From: Acidobacteriaceae bacterium
Lineage (GTDB): Bacteria > Acidobacteriota > Terriglobia > Terriglobales > Acidobacteriaceae
NCBI GenBank assembly: GCA_003152795.1
Contig: PMBA01000299.1
Coordinates: 244 to 7,122 of the forward strand
Reading direction: 5' to 3'
DNA: 6,879 nt
Shown here: piece by piece, positions 6,718-6,879 of the stretch
Position numbering within the stretch: position 1 is the stretch's first letter
Layout: the number at the start of each line of letters is the position of its first letter
The notes under the pieces: model-generated
What the model was told of the DNA's origin: nothing
Seen by the model: only the letters and a program-made list of their open reading frames with translations
Databases searched by the model: none
Translations under genes and position numbers: made by a program

Positions 6718-6759
6718 AACCCATGATTGCGAACCCATGACTGCCAACCCATGACTGTC
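6718..6759 (+). repeat. Three tandem 14-bp repeats spanning the start codon of the next gene
   Basis: Three consecutive units (6718-6731, 6732-6745, 6746-6759) follow the pattern AACCCATGAYTGYS. The second differs from the first at two positions and from the third at one or two. Each unit carries an ATGA. Because 14 is not a multiple of three, each ATG is in a different frame. The third ATG (6751) is the start of the acetyltransferase gene. The first two open five-codon frames whose TGA overlaps the next ATG. Confidence 0.85.
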
Positions 6760-6879
6760 GCCATCCGAGCCACCGAACCGCGCGATCTCGCCACACTCTC
6801 TCAATTCCTCGTGCGCATCTACCAGTTCGAACCGGCGGACCATCACGCGAATCCACAATTACTGGAGTGGAAATACCTG
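6751..6879 (+). CDS. Probable GNAT family N-acetyltransferase, N-terminal fragment (runs off the window)
   Basis: Only the first 43 codons are present, with no stop before the window edge. The peptide begins MTVAIRATEPRDLATLSQFL, which matches the first strand and helix of GNAT acetyltransferases (basic strand, then an acidic residue and 'DL' helix). It ends in LLEWKYL, a segment I associate with a subgroup of bacterial GNAT proteins. The acetyl-CoA loop would lie beyond the window, so the family call cannot be confirmed. This ATG is the only one in frame after an in-frame TGA at 6724-6726; a TTG at 6727 is a poorer alternative. No Shine-Dalgarno sequence precedes it. The start sits in the third of three tandem repeats, so translation may depend on coupling or a leaderless message. 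Confidence 0.6.
   Translation, partial: MTVAIRATEPRDLATLSQFLVRIYQFEPADHHANPQLLEWKYL

Larger units (their letters stand above)
6304..6750. other. Gene-poor divergent intergenic region with inverted repeats
   Basis: This 447-bp stretch separates the leftward barrel operon from the rightward acetyltransferase gene and should hold both promoters. Reading frames here are short, overlap one another, show no family features and mostly lack ribosome-binding sites. A weak promoter candidate for the barrel gene reads CTGTCA-17 bp-TAAATA on the minus strand (6383 down to 6355), with only partial matches to consensus. The stretch contains a 7-bp inverted repeat (6380-6407), an overlapping alternative pairing (6401-6429), a 9-bp-stem hairpin (6435-6461), an AT-rich patch near 6563-6586, and tandem 14-bp repeats at its right edge. 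No tRNA or other RNA gene is recognisable. Confidence 0.55.

Overview
The window looks like a chromosomal segment of a GC-rich, Gram-negative (double-membrane) bacterium. An outer-membrane barrel protein, a TonB C-terminal domain and a periplasmic HtrA protease all require an outer membrane. The combination of a BlaI/M56 pair lacking a beta-lactam sensor, a six-helix membrane protein resembling the DUF7010 family, and a barrel plus PstS-like gene pair suggests Acidobacteriota (Terriglobia-like). That assignment is an inference from gene style, not from a marker gene.

Layout. 26-574 (+): small six-helix membrane protein of unknown role. 575-724: short gap between convergent genes. 725-2251 (-): HtrA/Deg-type periplasmic serine protease with an intact His-Asp-Ser triad and two PDZ domains. 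2325-3746 (-): M56 (BlaR1-type) membrane zinc protease with a non-penicillin-binding C-terminal tail. 3743-4156 (-): BlaI/MecI-type repressor, overlapping the M56 gene by 4 bp. 4346-5029 (-): secreted protein that fuses a PstS-like phosphate-binding fold to a TonB C-terminal domain. 5059-6303 (-): outer-membrane beta-barrel (porin-like) protein, first gene of a two-gene unit with the PstS-TonB protein. 6304-6750: about 450 bp without a convincing gene, rich in inverted repeats and ending in three 14-bp tandem repeats. 6751-6879 (+): first 43 codons of a probable GNAT acetyltransferase cut by the window edge.

How the genes work together. blaI, M56 and htrA run in the same direction. Closely matching dyads of the form AACTAA-N4-(C/T)TAGTT lie upstream of blaI (4200-4215) and upstream of htrA (2284-2299), and I saw no third copy. 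The simplest reading is a self-contained envelope-stress circuit. The M56 protease senses a periplasmic or cell-wall signal and inactivates BlaI, which releases both the regulatory pair and the HtrA quality-control protease. Separately, the barrel and PstS-TonB genes look like a small uptake or envelope operon. The most unusual items are the shared operator, the PstS-TonB fusion, and a start-codon relay created by the 14-bp tandem repeats before the acetyltransferase gene.
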